Of a stretch of DNA of 64,000 nt, positions 10,078-23,156 are shown in pieces. How positions within the stretch are numbered: position 1 is the first letter of the stretch; each line of letters starts with the position of its first letter. The notes under the pieces were generated by a model, which made no database searches, was not told where the DNA came from, and saw only the letters and a list, made by a program, of their open reading frames with translations. This DNA comes from Fasciola hepatica (Eukaryota > Platyhelminthes > Trematoda > Plagiorchiida > Fasciolidae), in the NCBI GenBank assembly GCA_948099385.1, contig CANUEZ040000069.1, forward strand, positions 1,011,501 through 1,075,500. The letters are read 5' to 3'. The position numbers were made by a program, and so were the translations under genes.

Positions 10078-12240
10078 CTATGAAAGGGGAGTGAGTGAGG
10101 AGATAATACTTGTATTCTAGTGGGTAATGGTACTGTTCTAAATAGCTTGCTCGTAATAATTGTGTTGTGTGAGGCCACAACTAAGACAGTCCAATAGGTG
10201 AGCACAGTATGTTTGGTAACCGTGGATTGTGCTGGTTTGGATGAGGATTAATTGTATGTTAGAAACCGCTAAACTGACTATTTTCGAATAACTACCGTAT
10301 GCTTGCTGCTACTTCCAATAGGTTCCTGATTACTGAGCTGGACGTTTTGTTTGCTATGAGAAATATTTCCCATATTGAATTGAAAGTTTCGTCACGCCCA
10401 AGCGTCGCCAATACGAATGTTGTGCTAACCGATCATGTGCACAACCATTTGTAATTTGAGTCGTAATCCTGAGGCAAATCAGATGATTGAGTCCTCCATC
10501 GGAACAACGTGTTCTTCGTGTTGTGATATCTATGCACTAAACTGATCGATTGACCAAGCCGTGAAACACCCGGTTTGCGAAGTCCATTGGTTTCTGATCT
10601 AGTTTTTTGGTAATGTTTGTCTAGTAAGTGTGGACATTGCACAAACCCTTCACGAGTTGGTCTCCATTTTGTGATCAATATTTCAAATGCATGGCTTTTG
10701 TCAGGTAGCCCAGCAACTCAGTCCGGGCACTGTCTGATACAACGGAACAAAAGGGAGTTGACATGGACGTGTGTGTAGATCGGAGACCTAACGACAACCA
10801 AATAACACTGGACGTGGAATGGAACAAAGTAAATTGATTCAATTTTACTATCAGAAGACTTGTAAATACTATCACGTGGACATGAATATTGTCTTATATC
10901 TCATCCCTATAGTATCATTGTTGTGTGTTCATTATATGCATACATGGATTCGATCGAGAGCTTCAGATTATCTGTCTGACTATTTTCCCTTGTGCTTACA
11001 TACGACACTATAATTTGTTCTTCATATCTGATACAACGTTTTACATCTGATTTTCGTTTTACGTGAGCTTTGATCGGCCTCCTTACGTGAACTTCATTTC
11101 GCTGATCTCGGAATGGAACAAATAAATAGCCGCTTGCACTGACTATGTCTGCTAGTTCTCTGGTAATTCCTTTGCAATCCAAATTCCTTTCTCATCTCTC
11201 TTCACAGCATTGCAAACAGCAATCTGAACTAGATCCATCCCAACTATATAAATCCACTGATATTTTACTGATCTAATTTTAGTTTCAGCTTTTTTTAAAT
11301 ACTGACTGTGTTTCCTCGTTTCCAGTGAAATATAACTAGCCATGCAATACACGGGCGGGCAGATTTATATATGCATAATCCATCTTCTGCTCTCGATTGT
11401 TTTCTGATTTTTGTTTTCCCGGTTAATTTTCGATAAACGTCTCTGGGCTGACAATTTCATGAGATTCAGATCTTTGAGTCTTGCATCTTTGTTTTCTGCT
11501 TCCTCTTGATTGCATCCTATTTTTCGAGTGTCTTATCTAGGAGTTTTGGATTACGGCTTGAACCCGTCAGCTATTTTTCATCAGTCGTACTTTATGATTA
11601 CAGCACACCGAATCTGTTTCTCGTGGTGTCCCATATCTATCGCATTTCAGATGTTGCTACTGACAAAATTGCCAGTAGTAAATGAACGTTACCGGCTTGG
11701 GTAATGGACATGCTGGGTGCCGTGTGCCGTCGATCGGTTGTTCATTGCTGCTATTCCGTGCTACTTTTTTTCGTCACGACCGTCTTCCATCAGGAGAAAA
11801 AAATTGTGCTGAGATTTTCAAACCGTCATGGAATCCATGCTTTCATGAGTTAGTTTGATTAGTTAAATCACTGCACTGAACATGAGATAGAACTTGGGCG
11901 TCAAACAAAAATTAATACATCATTCTCAAATGAGTTTCACTTTCCTGATTGCTAAACGAGACAATGTTATTGTCATCCTCACTATCGAACCTCTACTTTC
12001 ACTCTGTATTCCCTGTTCGGTTTCTTGTTTTTACTCCGCGGTATGCATGAAATCCAAGCATTTAGATAGCTTTGATAGGATGAATTTTTTAGAATGAGAG
12101 TAATTAAACAAGCCGTTTGCGTAGGCACTGCACCAAAAATGTAAGCCAAATATGAAGTGTTGTACAGGAACTATTATTTTTCCATTCTATGGGAACCTTT
12201 GTTTAACAAACTGCTTTTATGTACAATAAAAACCGTTCTA

Positions 12241-12290
12241 CGGAGGTGGGGGTTCGTGGGGGTGGGGGGGGGTGGGGGTGGGGGTAGGGA
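12241..12290 (+). repeat. G-rich tract with quadruplex potential
   Basis: Contains seven or more runs of three to eight G separated by single T or short loops (GTGGGGGTGGGG type). Fits the G3+N1-7 pattern several times over. On the minus (gene) strand it would be C-rich. Confidence 0.85.
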
Positions 12291-13860
12291 TAGACCCTTC
12301 ACAATATTCTACACAGGTATTTTAGCATGGAAAAGTTCGAGCGTCGAGAATTTTTATTGAGTGAAAAAATAACACACCGCACATCGTAGCAGTATCTTAC
12401 AAACAGGACGATATGATGTATCCCATCCAGTTCATTGTAACCATAAACTGCTAAACAACTGTTGAATCTGTTGAGTGCCCACTGGATGACTAGTCTCCAA
12501 ACTTTACCTTCATTTCAAGACCACAAGTACTAAACAGATCTCATTCCTTTGCTTGTTCACAAAATTTATCCGCTTGATACACAAACTGTTTTTCGCAGCT
12601 CATCCCAAATACTAGATGTGACGTTAATTCGTCCAGATTCCTGAATAATAAATTCACCATCCTAAAGCTACTGCACTTTCGTCGTTCCCCCCAACCCTAC
12701 GTAAACAAGCTCCCGTATAGCTTCTCAGGAACTGGAACGTAGTATGATCACGTCACAAGTGTGCTGGTGTGTATATACTACTTAATAAGTAGTTGATTGC
12801 TGAAAACGGCACTATGGATAGTTGTGGATTAACAATGCCGCTGTGTCCAAGGTACTAAACGCAATAAGATGAACATCGATATGCAAACCACACGACTGCT
12901 CCCCTGTCGGATGGTGATTGCTTTCAGTTAAGCACGACAGCTAATGTGCAAGAAGCATGTGTATAACATTTGTTTAATTTTATTGATACCCGAACGAGCT
13001 CGTCGCAACTGACTACTATTGCCCAGGCGATTCCTGTGGATTAGTAACAGAAGTATTTGCCATGTTGTGTCAACCAAAGAGGAATTATCAACCTATCTGA
13101 AAATCCTAAAAGAACTGTGAGTTAATATGAACAAAGTGATCCTTTCCAAACCCCTCGTAGTGTAATCAGTGTATCTTTACACCATCTAGCTCAGTCTTTC
13201 AGAATGATGAGCATACTCCACGTACCATTCAGTTACACAGGATTCGATCTCATAAATACCTAAGAGTGACGTTAGGCACTGATATTCTCTTGTTGTCAGT
13301 TTCGTACATGAATTCTGCTGACTTATTTTTCAAATGCGATAGATCAAGCAATTCTGCATCGAAATTATCAACACACACTACCTCTCGTGACACCGACAGC
13401 ACCGTAAATATGTCGAAAAGAAATAGTCACTTGTTGTCACCGTGATTACTAATTTTCTTGTTCTGTCTTCTGTTATCTTAATTTCAATACGTATAAAGTG
13501 TGCCGTATTTAGCCAGCTGTAAAGCCACGAAAACAAACTTGTTCTCTACCGAGTGTTCTGATACCTCGATCGGGTATTTTAATTAATTCTGCTGTAAATC
13601 CACATTGGCTTTTTTCTTTGTTTCTCAACGAACCCCACAAAACTTACTTAACTTTTTCCTCGTAATATTTTGCATGTTTTCAATGCAGGATTCGAGGTAT
13701 TCATTCATTCCGTCGTATGGCTTCCAAACAGTATAGTTTAACTGAGAAAATACATGTGATTTACAAGGTAATATCTGTGAAAAACTTGGCAGCTTCACAT
13801 GGATTTACATAAGATCAACTTTAGTTAACAACGGCTTAATATCAAGGTAAATGGCTGGCT

Positions 13861-13902
13861 TTGTTCGACTTTTCGATGTGAAAGATGCAAGTGGGTTTTC
13901 CA
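13861..13902 (+). repeat. Fragment of the tRNA-derived SINE
   Basis: TTGTTCGACTTTTCGATGTG followed by AAAGATGCAAGTGGGTTTTCC matches the segment just after box B in the SINE of the palindrome arms (58772-58813) with about three differences. The A and B box part is missing. Confidence 0.6.
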
Positions 13903-15106
13903 TCACGCTGAATGGAGGTGGTTACGGTAATCTTGTCATGAAGCTGTGTTTCTATTCGTTTACTCTAAGAGCAAGAATAAGCCGTTCTGAATTCATTACC
14001 TCCATTCAGCACCTGTAGATGGAGCAAGACACTTGAGTTAGCGGGTCACACCTCACATTTAGCACCGTCCTTGTCTTCACTGTGCATCGTTTACCCGACA
14101 TCCGCGTTAGCATTAGCGATGCAATCGGTACTGGGCCATTCCACAAGTCTTCTAATGGTACTCTCACGCACAGTGAACACACCTTGGCAGCATTCAGCAG
14201 TCTATCTCTAGGATATCACATTAGTCCGTGTGTTGTATCCAACGCACAGCAGAAAGCATGCATACGGCATCACTGGTTTTGTGTCGTGCGATGCTTCTGC
14301 TTCTCCATGGTAGAAAGGCTCCCAGGGAGAACTGGTTTCATCTCATAATATGCACAAGTAATAGTAAGGGTGTTTGGAAGAAAGACTACAGTAGAACGGA
14401 AAAGTAATAGCTCCCGTAAAAAGCTACATTTCCGGCCTAATTTTTTGACACAGTGCATTCAGGAATGATAGTTTATTACTATCATTTTACATAATTCATC
14501 CTCGTAATGTTACATAAATGACTGGAGTTTATAGATCTCGTAAAGAAGAGTTTTGAGACCGAAGGGGAAATACCAAATGAAGTCGGTTTTGGAAGACTAG
14601 GATGACAATAGCAATGTATGCTTCGGCTATCAGCGAAGGTGGAACACAAATGACTGTGGATGTGGTATCAAGTTGTCATTTACCGTTTCGGTTCGTTTTC
14701 GTGTATAATTTACTAACTTAAAACAGCAAAACTTGGCAAAACCATAAGCCCCACGACTCCGGTGCATTTTCTCACCCTTTTGGAAGACGGTCTTGGGCAA
14801 AAAAGTAGTACGCAATATCATTGACTATCAGATCGCCAGCTACATTTTGGCTCCTGACAATCGTGTCAGCAGCAAACACTGAAATTCAGTAGCAAAACGT
14901 GAAACGCGGCCGATATGAATTGTCACCGGAAATAATTTACAGACTATACGCAGTTACACCTAGAATGAGTGGATTGTGAGGATACTTCTTATTTTATTAG
15001 AACTCTGAATGAAAAATATTTTTGTTCGCTATTTTCTAAATTTATTATCAAATAATCTCATTTCAGCGAGTCCACGTACATGGTACTATGCCCTGTATTT
15101 CCCAAA

Positions 15107-15559
15107 AATATTATCAAACAATAGACGCTTGTTGCACACAGATAACATCCATCAATGACTATCGAATGCAAACGGAATGGCACGCAATCAGAACACAGTG
15201 AATAAAAGGAATAGATTGATCATCACAGGATTTCATCATATTGCAAACAGACTCTCTGGATTTGACCACGTTGAAAACAAAATTCCTCCGAAAACTGAAC
15301 AATGCTATTGCACTAGACGGATTTGGAATATACACGATAACCATGATATGAAATGTCAAAAAAACTGTTTCTCACTGAGTTGGTAGAAAACCTGAAATGA
15401 AGGGATTCTTGCTGTTGTACTTTTGCCAGGATATGTGACCGTCACGACTGACCCGGTCGATCGGTACAATTCCTGACCAGATTGTGCACAAATCACTTGA
15501 GCTGTCTGAGACGAATCGAGCTGATCAGTCACTTGAACACACTGATCTGCACGGGATGC
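15107..15559. repeat. Third partial copy of the duplicated unit (cassette 3b plus intron)
   Basis: About 450 bp match 9200-9647 and 530-976 with few differences. The upper edge falls at the acceptor of exon 3b and the lower edge at ATATTATCAAACAATAG; outside those points similarity stops. Confidence 0.85.
15376..15559 (-). CDS. CUB cassette 3, second-half exon (3b)
   Basis: Acceptor ATCTCTTTACAG, donor CTCA|GTGAGA; 184 bp, phase 0 in and 1 out, open. It begins ASRADQCVQVTDQLDSSQTA, then VICAQSGQELY, VTVTYPGKST and FQVFYQL. The exon and about 270 bp of the intron below it match cassettes 4 and 6 almost exactly, while the intron above it does not. Confidence 0.72.
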
Positions 15560-15817
15560 CTGTAAAGAGATATAGTGGTGGTCATTGTCTAACGTAGAGA
15601 AACTCGTTTCGATGGATAATAATGCAGTTTTCATTTGCTCTTTCCTATTTTTGATGGAAAAAACTCTCCTCTGCTAGTCAGATCGACAAAACTGTGGTAA
15701 ATTAGACATAAAATACTCAATTTTTTCCAACTTATTTGGGATTGACCGAAACTGGTGAGTGCCTTTGACACTCTATCTATTAGAATACTGTAGGTTGCGC
15801 ACTGTGCTTCAACTCAC

Positions 15818-15981
15818 TTGGGACACTTTGAGGTATACTTGCATTTCTTGACCTTGTGATACTGCGATTGTTCGTTTGCATTGGAAGATGACGGGAATAT
15901 TTTGGTTCTGGGCATAAACTTCGTAGTACTGTTCATCCAATACAGCAGTCAGTTGTGTTGTGTCACATTTCATAATGGGCA
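15818..15981 (-). CDS. CUB cassette 3, first-half exon (3a)
   Basis: Acceptor TTTCCTCTTTCACAG, donor CAA|GTGAGT; 164 bp, phase 1 in and 0 out. It contains KCDTTQLTAVLDEQYYEVY and FQCKRTIAVSQGQEMQVYLK. It is close to exons 4a and 6a in its first half but differs at many codons in the second half, while its partner exon 3b is nearly identical to 4b and 6b. Confidence 0.7.
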
Positions 15982-18900
15982 CTGTGAAAGAGGAAATTGT
16001 GATAAAGTAATAGGTATTTAATCATTGCTAACAATGACCGTGCGATTAGTCTACTCTGATTCAATCTGTTGTGTGAAGCCTCCGCTAAGACAACTTATTC
16101 TTCGTGCAGATATTATACCCTTGAGTCCTGGACAGTGAGATTCGTGTCAATTGATTTTTTCACGACTTCTCAACCGTTCTGGAAATAATAGGCTTACCAG
16201 TTGCTGACTATCATCTTTGGCAGTTTCGTTACCAGTATTACTTATACTTATGGATTTGCATTACCTGTTGGTCCAATTTCTGGATTTATCGTAATTCAGT
16301 ATTTTGCACTTGGAATAACCAAAATCTGCCCATTTACTTATATTTTTATTTCTCCCCGTACACGATGACAGTCAGTTTACTAGGTAACCTCAGTATTATG
16401 GTACGTTTATCCACAGCAAGTCAGTATATCGTATAGAAAACAGATGTGATTCATTTATTGTGGTCCCGAAATGTCACAGTTCTGGCTTATTTATGAGTAG
16501 AAGGCGACAAGATTTTTCTATCACACTGGATTCATTACTCAGTGACAAGGTAAGCCGTGGAAGGACTGTCCGTCTGTTTCATCCCAGTTAAGAATCATTG
16601 ACAGTGCACATCCACAGAGCCCTCAAACGATTGCGAATCGAAGACCCAACCACCGGACTATTCAGGCTGGTTCTAATCGGTTTATTGAACTTTAAAACTA
16701 CGGCTTTGAATGTTAACGCAGTAGTTCCTTCACAGTGAGCTTCTCTTGTGATAAACGGCTTCTGTGTAGGAGTCGTTTCAATAAACAACCTACTAAGTCT
16801 GGTTACTATGTGAGTAGAAGGAAATCAGATTTTCCATGTGATTCAACATGTTATGTTACAGATAGATTTTGACTCGAAGGTGGCTAAATTTCTGTTACCC
16901 ACTAGTTCATGATCCAAACTTAATGAGTTGATTTATTGCTGCTAACTGTCTGTACTGACGAGTAAAACAGCTCCAGTGTTATGGGTACGGTGAAGCGTGA
17001 GCATTAGTTGTCTATGGAAGTGGTGTCAACTCTGGAGTGAGCTGAATCACGAGCTACAGGGTAGTCATAAATTGGTCGATAAGTCGAGAAAGGAAAACTG
17101 TCACGTAAGAGATGGAGGACAAAGTGCTGAGTTCAGGAACGTTTGAAAAACAGGCAGCTTGAGCTACGAACAAAACCAGCACTCAGGATCAATGAGAACA
17201 TTTGTTTGCAAAATGTGAATATTTTCAAAGTGTGCCGAATACTACAAAACTATAAATAACACCATCATTTATTCTGGTAATTTGGGCAAATGCAAGTGTC
17301 TCTGTTCCTGTCATGTATTCATCTCTTCCTGCGTATGATCACTGATTGTAGTTGTCTCGTGGTCGTGTTACCCACTGTGGAAGCCCGATACTTTCTCTGA
17401 ATGGCCAAATGCATTAATCCGGCACTAGCAATTAATCAACACCATCCAGAATCGGGCAAACAGTGACCATGCTTGACGACTTGAGTAATCATTTTTAATC
17501 GTTAACTGCGTGATCGTTCGGTAATAATTGTAGAATGATAACATTGTATTTGCCGTTATTCAACTAAAATCATCATCTCGGCAGCACCATACACTAGTAA
17601 ATAAGTAGCGCATTGTTGAGGAGCACATTGTGCTACTTAGTATTGATGACTTATGTTTCCAGATATTGTATTGGTATTGAAATATGGGAAATGATGTGGG
17701 AAACTCACGGTCAGTCAAGGAACGACAAGAAAATACTAATACAAACCGCTAATGGTCCACTGTTAATGACTTTTCTGACTGTAACCACTCATCAGTACCA
17801 TCACTAGGAAATCAAAGCGATCACCAGTACGATAGACCATGAAGAGAACTACAAATAACATTAAACATTCGTTGGATGAGTTGTTTTATTACAAAAGTTT
17901 TGCTTGTTGTCTTCTTCCTGCCCGTAAACTTGTGAACCCCAGATAGAAGCCGGGCACGCCCTAAATGGTCAAGCTCACTGGTTCAACTGTTATCACCTTC
18001 CTTCAATGTTACGAAATGATTACCCAATGGCGTTTATCCTATCAAGTTTGATGTAGTATCTGGTAAATGGTATGTTAATAATTAGTCAAACCAACCACCA
18101 ATTCAACTGCGGATTAAATCCTAATAATGTTTGTTCTTACCAAAATGTTCATCGAAAAGCCCTCAATAAAATGTCGAATAGCGATGGATGGAATCACTAC
18201 TGGAATATATAATAACTGCAATCGTGATGTACATGGTCTTTTGGGCGTATGGTGTAACTTTGGAATAGTTCGTATGACCTCGTAAATAACCAGTTCTTCG
18301 GTCGTTATAATAAGTTTTCCAGGTGACTTCTGAGAATCTTGGACAAGTCGGCGAAGTCTTCTTCTATACTGTTCCACCATCATTTCTGCCTCTCTTCTGG
18401 GGGATGGATATTTTTTAATTTTGCAAAGTTTCTGTAAGGTTATATAATGATCCAGCTATATCTTCCACTCTAAACTAATCAGTTTACAAAGAGAGGATCA
18501 GTTTGCATTGTGTGCCGAACCTTGGAGAATAGGTAATGTTAAAAGCAAGCAGTTCTAGTGAATAGGGTAGTCGCCTGGATCTACAGGAGACACCGTCATT
18601 TCGTTGTTTTAATTTGACACACAAAACGAGTGCATGTTTTACCACTCAAGACCTATTCAGCTAAATCATGGTTAATGTTATTTGTTCTTCGGTTGTGTAT
18701 ACTCTCCTGGATCTTTGAATTCCGAATATCGCTACTGAAAATTGTAGCTCTATTTAGATTTTGACTTTCCTTGAATTCCTGTAAGAAAACTGCGTTGCAT
18801 TGTGCGCCTGAATACTCAAAACCGCAAATAACTGATGAGTAGAAGATATTAATTCCGAGCTTGGTTGGATTAGGTCGCGAACACTTATTGGGTTCGGGTT

Positions 18901-19300
18901 GGATCTAGTACAGCATAATACAGTCATTTTTTGCAGGAATCTGTGGACAGTGTTCTGCTGTGGGGGAAATCACATAAAACGATTCATCTTCGTCATCTTT
19001 TAAGTACTAAATAAATTTGCCCAATGAACATTTAAAATATGCCACTGACTACCTGTGCCTCGGAAGTCCCGAATAGCATGTGAAGCGTTTACTAGATTGG
19101 ATGTTGGTCTCGGTTTGCGTTTAGGTTTCCCGCGGCCAAGCTATTTGACCGATTTTGAACCAATTCTCCCGATCTGTTACAGCAAACACAACCTGAGTTC
19201 AAAAAATTAGTAGCTACTCACTTCGGTCGCAGATGATATATGTACACTACGCACCATGACAAGTAAAAGGGTGATGCAAATATGACATGCTTTATAGACA
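15982..19300. other. Intron-like stretch without recognised genes
   Basis: Nothing domain-like on either strand. Two related short segments, near 16480-16530 and 16798-16845 (GAGTAGAAGG...AGATTTT), look like copies of a minor dispersed repeat. Confidence 0.45.
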
Positions 19301-19441
19301 GCTAATTGTTAGATGACGTGAGCCGATTGATATATTTCATCACATTTTTGTTTTGGGATGATGGAAAGTGTCTTGATGCGACTGATGCGAAACGTTTACG
19401 CATGACACGTGAAGTCAGGCTATGTAAGAACGTGGATCGAT

Positions 19442-19442
19442 C

Positions 19443-19511
<69 letters not shown>
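19442..19511. repeat. (TA)n microsatellite
   Basis: About 33 TA units with one phase slip near 19466 (ATTATA). Confidence 0.97.
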
Positions 19512-19515
<4 letters not shown>

Positions 19516-21418
19516 ACGTGGAGCAGGAACAAATAGTGTTAGTTGTGTTTAGACAGCCCAAAAAATAGTCTTGATTTTGATCTCAATTTCTTCTCACCTG
19601 TCTACGATGCTTGTGAATTCTGTATTCTGGTGTGTTGGCGATCCTTGTCGCAGTTATTCGATTTTTACCTGCGCGTATCCTTTACCCCGTAGTCAGTGCA
19701 CACTTGTCTACGCGCACACATGCTACTTATGCTACACGTTATTCTATTTACTCACATCCATATACACGTTACAATTTTCACGGCCTGTCGTCTGTGACAT
19801 GCTGAGGTCTGCTACGAAATTTATTAAAATGAAATGACATGATATAAGTAGATAGGTACTGGCTAAACAGAAATTCACGAAATCCTACTGACTGTGTTCT
19901 TTTACTTTGGTTCAAGACTCCGTTGCTTCTGCTGTTCTGTAGACTGAACTGACAAGGGAAGAGAACCAATCAGTTTGAAAGCGATCGGGAGTCGAATACA
20001 AATAAAAACTTGACGCGTTATTCTATTCCAGAGGAGCTAAAATCGTGCTTGCTTCATTAAAACCTCTGTCAAGAAGAAAAAGAGTAAAGCCGCCGCCGAT
20101 TCCATTTTGTCTGCCTTGAAATGTGCAGAAGATGCATAATCTGTACTGTTTTCAAGCCATAAAATGTTGAATTCTTCCTATAGTAAGTTGTGTTTGGCTT
20201 TTGATACAAACTGCATTATAGATGTTTGATGGAAAAAGACTGCTTGCTCAGTCCTCCACGTTTATGAAAGCACACTGAATAAACGATAAAATTCAGCTGA
20301 TAAAAGTTTTCTTTTGTAATGTGTCCCTACATCGTGTGTACGTTTTTTCGCTGTCAGTCTGTTCCGTTGAATTTCGTCAACATTTTGGCAATTAAATCGA
20401 CGGTCAATCGGTTTTAAGTCCGAATAGTAATTGAAAAGAGACTAAGCTTTCGCAACTAATGGAGAGATTTCCTGTTTCGGTTATCTACCGTCAGTAGATG
20501 AGCATCATCCTCCGCGTTTGCCTATATGCAGGCCATTGCGCACTTCTGATCCAAATGAAGTTGTATATTATCGGGATCAGAGGGTGGTGATAGGGCCAAC
20601 GGTAGATAAATAAAATAAATAAATTTTTAGTTTATTTAGTTCACTAATGGAAGCGTGTAATATTTCTGGAACCTACTGCGATCAATCAAATGCTGCTGAC
20701 TGGAGAACTGAACGGAGATGGCGAATATAAAACCTGGGAAGATTACGTTGAAACTCCGCGATCGTCAACCGTTTGGCCACCACCGATAAAATTGCATAGA
20801 AGGAACCCCAAAAAGCTGTTTCTGATTTGAGATATTGGTTGATACACTTGTTTTCAAGAGTATCTTAATGGATAGGCAATCGCTGGTAAATTCAATCCCT
20901 AGTCTGCCGTATTTTGCAACCTTCGAAAACTGCGTTCACTGTGAGCTCGTGTAAATCAGTAAAAACCTCGATGAGATTGCGTTCACAGTAGAGCGGCGGG
21001 ATCAGAGATCACCCCATAATATCACTTTTCAGAATATTGGATTATGTCAGACAACTCTACAAAATCTAGGTTGGTTCGAGGGAAAATTCATGCAACAAAC
21101 TTGAAGCTTGGTTGCTCCATCGAAGTTAACAAACAAGACAGTTTGGTGGTGAACCTAATCTACGTATGTCTGACGGAAATCGGGTATGATACTATTTCTA
21201 TTCACCTGCTTACGTATCCTGCCTGTGAGTTTTGCAACTGGTTTACCAACGATGGTCAAACGATCGTCATGGTGAAATGTAGATCCCTCCGTCCCCAGTT
21301 CGAATCCCGTTACCATCGCTCTTCACTTCCCAAATGGCAACTTCTAATTAGCCGTGACCTCGTCGCTGGGATGTTGAACTATTAGTGTACGTTAGGAACG
21401 AAGAAAGTAATAGAAATT
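19512..21418. other. Stretch without recognised genes
   Basis: The longest frame (21044-21385, plus, 113 codons, ATG start) shows no domain and no splice support; I do not call it. Confidence 0.4.
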
Positions 21419-21694
21419 ATGAGGACTAATATGGGGCGCATTTTCACGTTGGCATTCTTGCATGCTATTCCACTATATTTTGTATGTGATTTATTGGCCA
21501 TGCATACAGTAAATCAATTTGCACATGATTCAGTGACTATTGAAAATACTTCAGGTCAAAGATACCAGCCTTCTAACATGCTAACAGATGGCAGGTTTAA
21601 ATCAGTAGCTACTCCCATTATTTGTGAAAGCAGAAAGGTATACAAAAGTTCCAGGATGCATGATATCATCCAGGTGTTCTATGCAGGTGATTAA
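21419..21694 (+). CDS. Possible small secreted protein or first exon, unknown function
   Basis: An ATG-started frame of 91 codons on the strand opposite the CUB array. The N terminus (MGRIFTLAFLHAIPLYFVCD after four residues) is a plausible signal peptide. Later residues include SGQRYQPSNMLTDGRF, faintly like the start of a discoidin-type (F5/8C) domain, and the frame ends QVFYAGD. A possible donor (GCAG|GTGATT) overlaps the stop, so it may be the first exon of a spliced gene. I do not recognise the family; the open frame could also be chance. Confidence 0.25.
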   Translation: MRTNMGRIFTLAFLHAIPLYFVCDLLAMHTVNQFAHDSVTIENTSGQRYQPSNMLTDGRFKSVATPIICESRKVYKSSRMHDIIQVFYAGD

Positions 21695-22629
21695 CAACTT
21701 ATTAGAAGTATGAAATCTTAATACTGTTAGCGGGCATTTGTCCCGCTGATATCTGTCGACAAGGTGTTATTTGAAAAGCACTAGTGCAACTGATTGCTTT
21801 AAATAAGGAGACGTGGCTCGAATGATTCAGTGTATGGTGTACGACAAAAATCGATTAGTAGAATCCACGCTGCTGAACAGGATGTAATTTTGGCAGTCAT
21901 GAGAAAATTTCACAGTTTACCGATTTGAGGTGTTTAGGTGCCACTGTAAACCGACTTTTAAAAGAGTTAACTAAGCGACTAAATTTCTATCCAGACTGAT
22001 CCCACGGTTAAAGGACGACATTCATTTCGAGAAAAACAGTGTTTTCTGAGTCACGGATACTAACAGGTAAAACCATAAATCCTGAGGAACTTTCAGTAGC
22101 AGAACGTTTTTTCATCAACCTCCACAATATTGGAAGCAACGTTTAATTCAGGTGTTTAACTTAATCAAAGATGTTGAGATGTAAATACCAGGCTGTTTTC
22201 ACTTTATTTATTTATTGATTTTACTGACTGTCAAAACCATAGTGTTGTTTTTCCCGCCTCTTTAGGTGAATTATTAACTATAAGCATTATGCCAAGTATC
22301 GGATTATCGGACTCTGCCAACTGGATCGCAAATAACCGGGAACGCTCTGGTAGATAGAACAAATGCTACAGAGTTAAAATGTTACATTCTGCACACCAAG
22401 TTGTAGGGAAACATCACTTAGACAATACATGAAGATTAAGGTTCATGCTGGTTGTTCGAAACGATTTCAATCGATTAGTTTTCCCTGATTCGCCTAGTTC
22501 AAAAGTGTTCTTTAGAGAATAGAAAAGATGATGTCTGAAAATAAATTTCGTTGTAGGCTATCACCAGAAGAATTCATATTTTATGGGAGCCAGCAGTATC
22601 AGACAGATTGCTGAAACCATTTAACTCAC

Positions 22630-22813
22630 AAGATAGGTAGTAAACCTGAAATGGATCCACGTAAACGTTCATCTTTTTACCCGGATATGTAACCGATACG
22701 TAGGAACCAATTGTCCGAAAAGAGCGGGGATCAGATTGAACACAAATCACCTGACTGGTCTGAGACGGATCGAGAATATCCACCACTTGAACACATTGAT
22801 TGATACCGGGTGT
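22630..22813 (-). CDS. CUB cassette 2, second-half exon (2b)
   Basis: Acceptor GCTTCATTACAG, donor TCTT|GTGAGT; 184 bp, phase 0 in and 1 out. It starts TPGINQCVQVVDILDPSQTS, has VICVQSDP, then SVTYPGKKMN and FQVYYLS. It is intact, and diverged from cassettes 3, 4 and 6, so it is an older duplicate. With 2a it makes a complete four-cysteine CUB-like domain. Confidence 0.7.
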
Positions 22814-22986
22814 CTGTAATGAAGCATCCGTGAGGAATAGACACATGAACTTCTTGGTAAAAACAATGATACCTCATTTCCTGACCGTCATTTCTACGGT
22901 CTGAAGGGTAATTTGTAGGAGTTCGTTGATTTAAAATAATAATAATAAAGCTTATTCGTGAATCGATATGAATTAAGTGAACTTAC

Positions 22987-23156
22987 CGTATTCGCTTTCA
23001 AGTAAACTTCGATTAGGTTATCTGCACCAGCCTTGATTGGCTTAACACACAGATAGTTTGGGTAAATAGGGCCAGACAGGGGGTACACACTGTAGTTTTG
23101 TTCATTCAGATCCGCGGACAGTTGGGTTGAGTTACACGTGGCGATGATGGGTTTAA
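22987..23156 (-). CDS. CUB cassette 2, first-half exon (2a)
   Basis: Acceptor CACTGTGTAG, donor ACG|GTAAGT; 170 bp, phase 1 in and phase 0 out, open throughout. It contains ATCNSTQLSADLNEQNYSVY, then SGPIYPNYLCVKPI and LIEVYLKAN. Both expected cysteines are present. The paired exon 2b is 173 bp downstream. The transcript it belongs to is not settled: no signal exon was recognised between it and the stop of the two-CUB gene at 26790. Confidence 0.65.

Larger units (their letters stand above)
8626..11025. repeat. Direct duplication, copy B (empty site)
   Basis: The match to copy A begins at the base corresponding to window position 1 and ends near 11025. It contains cassette 4. The gypsy insertion point corresponds to about 10151-10165, where the uninterrupted sequence reads GCTCGTAATAATTGTGTTG then TGTGAGGCCACAAC. 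Confidence 0.9.
11026..15106. other. Long intron-like stretch without recognised genes
   Basis: Short open frames only, none with a recognisable domain. Contains a G-rich tract at 12241-12290 and a SINE fragment at 13861-13902 (see separate entries). Confidence 0.5.

Noticed and set aside
19302..19536. Frames on both strands with long Ile-Tyr runs (also 40453-40689)
   Set aside because: These are translations of (TA)n microsatellites.
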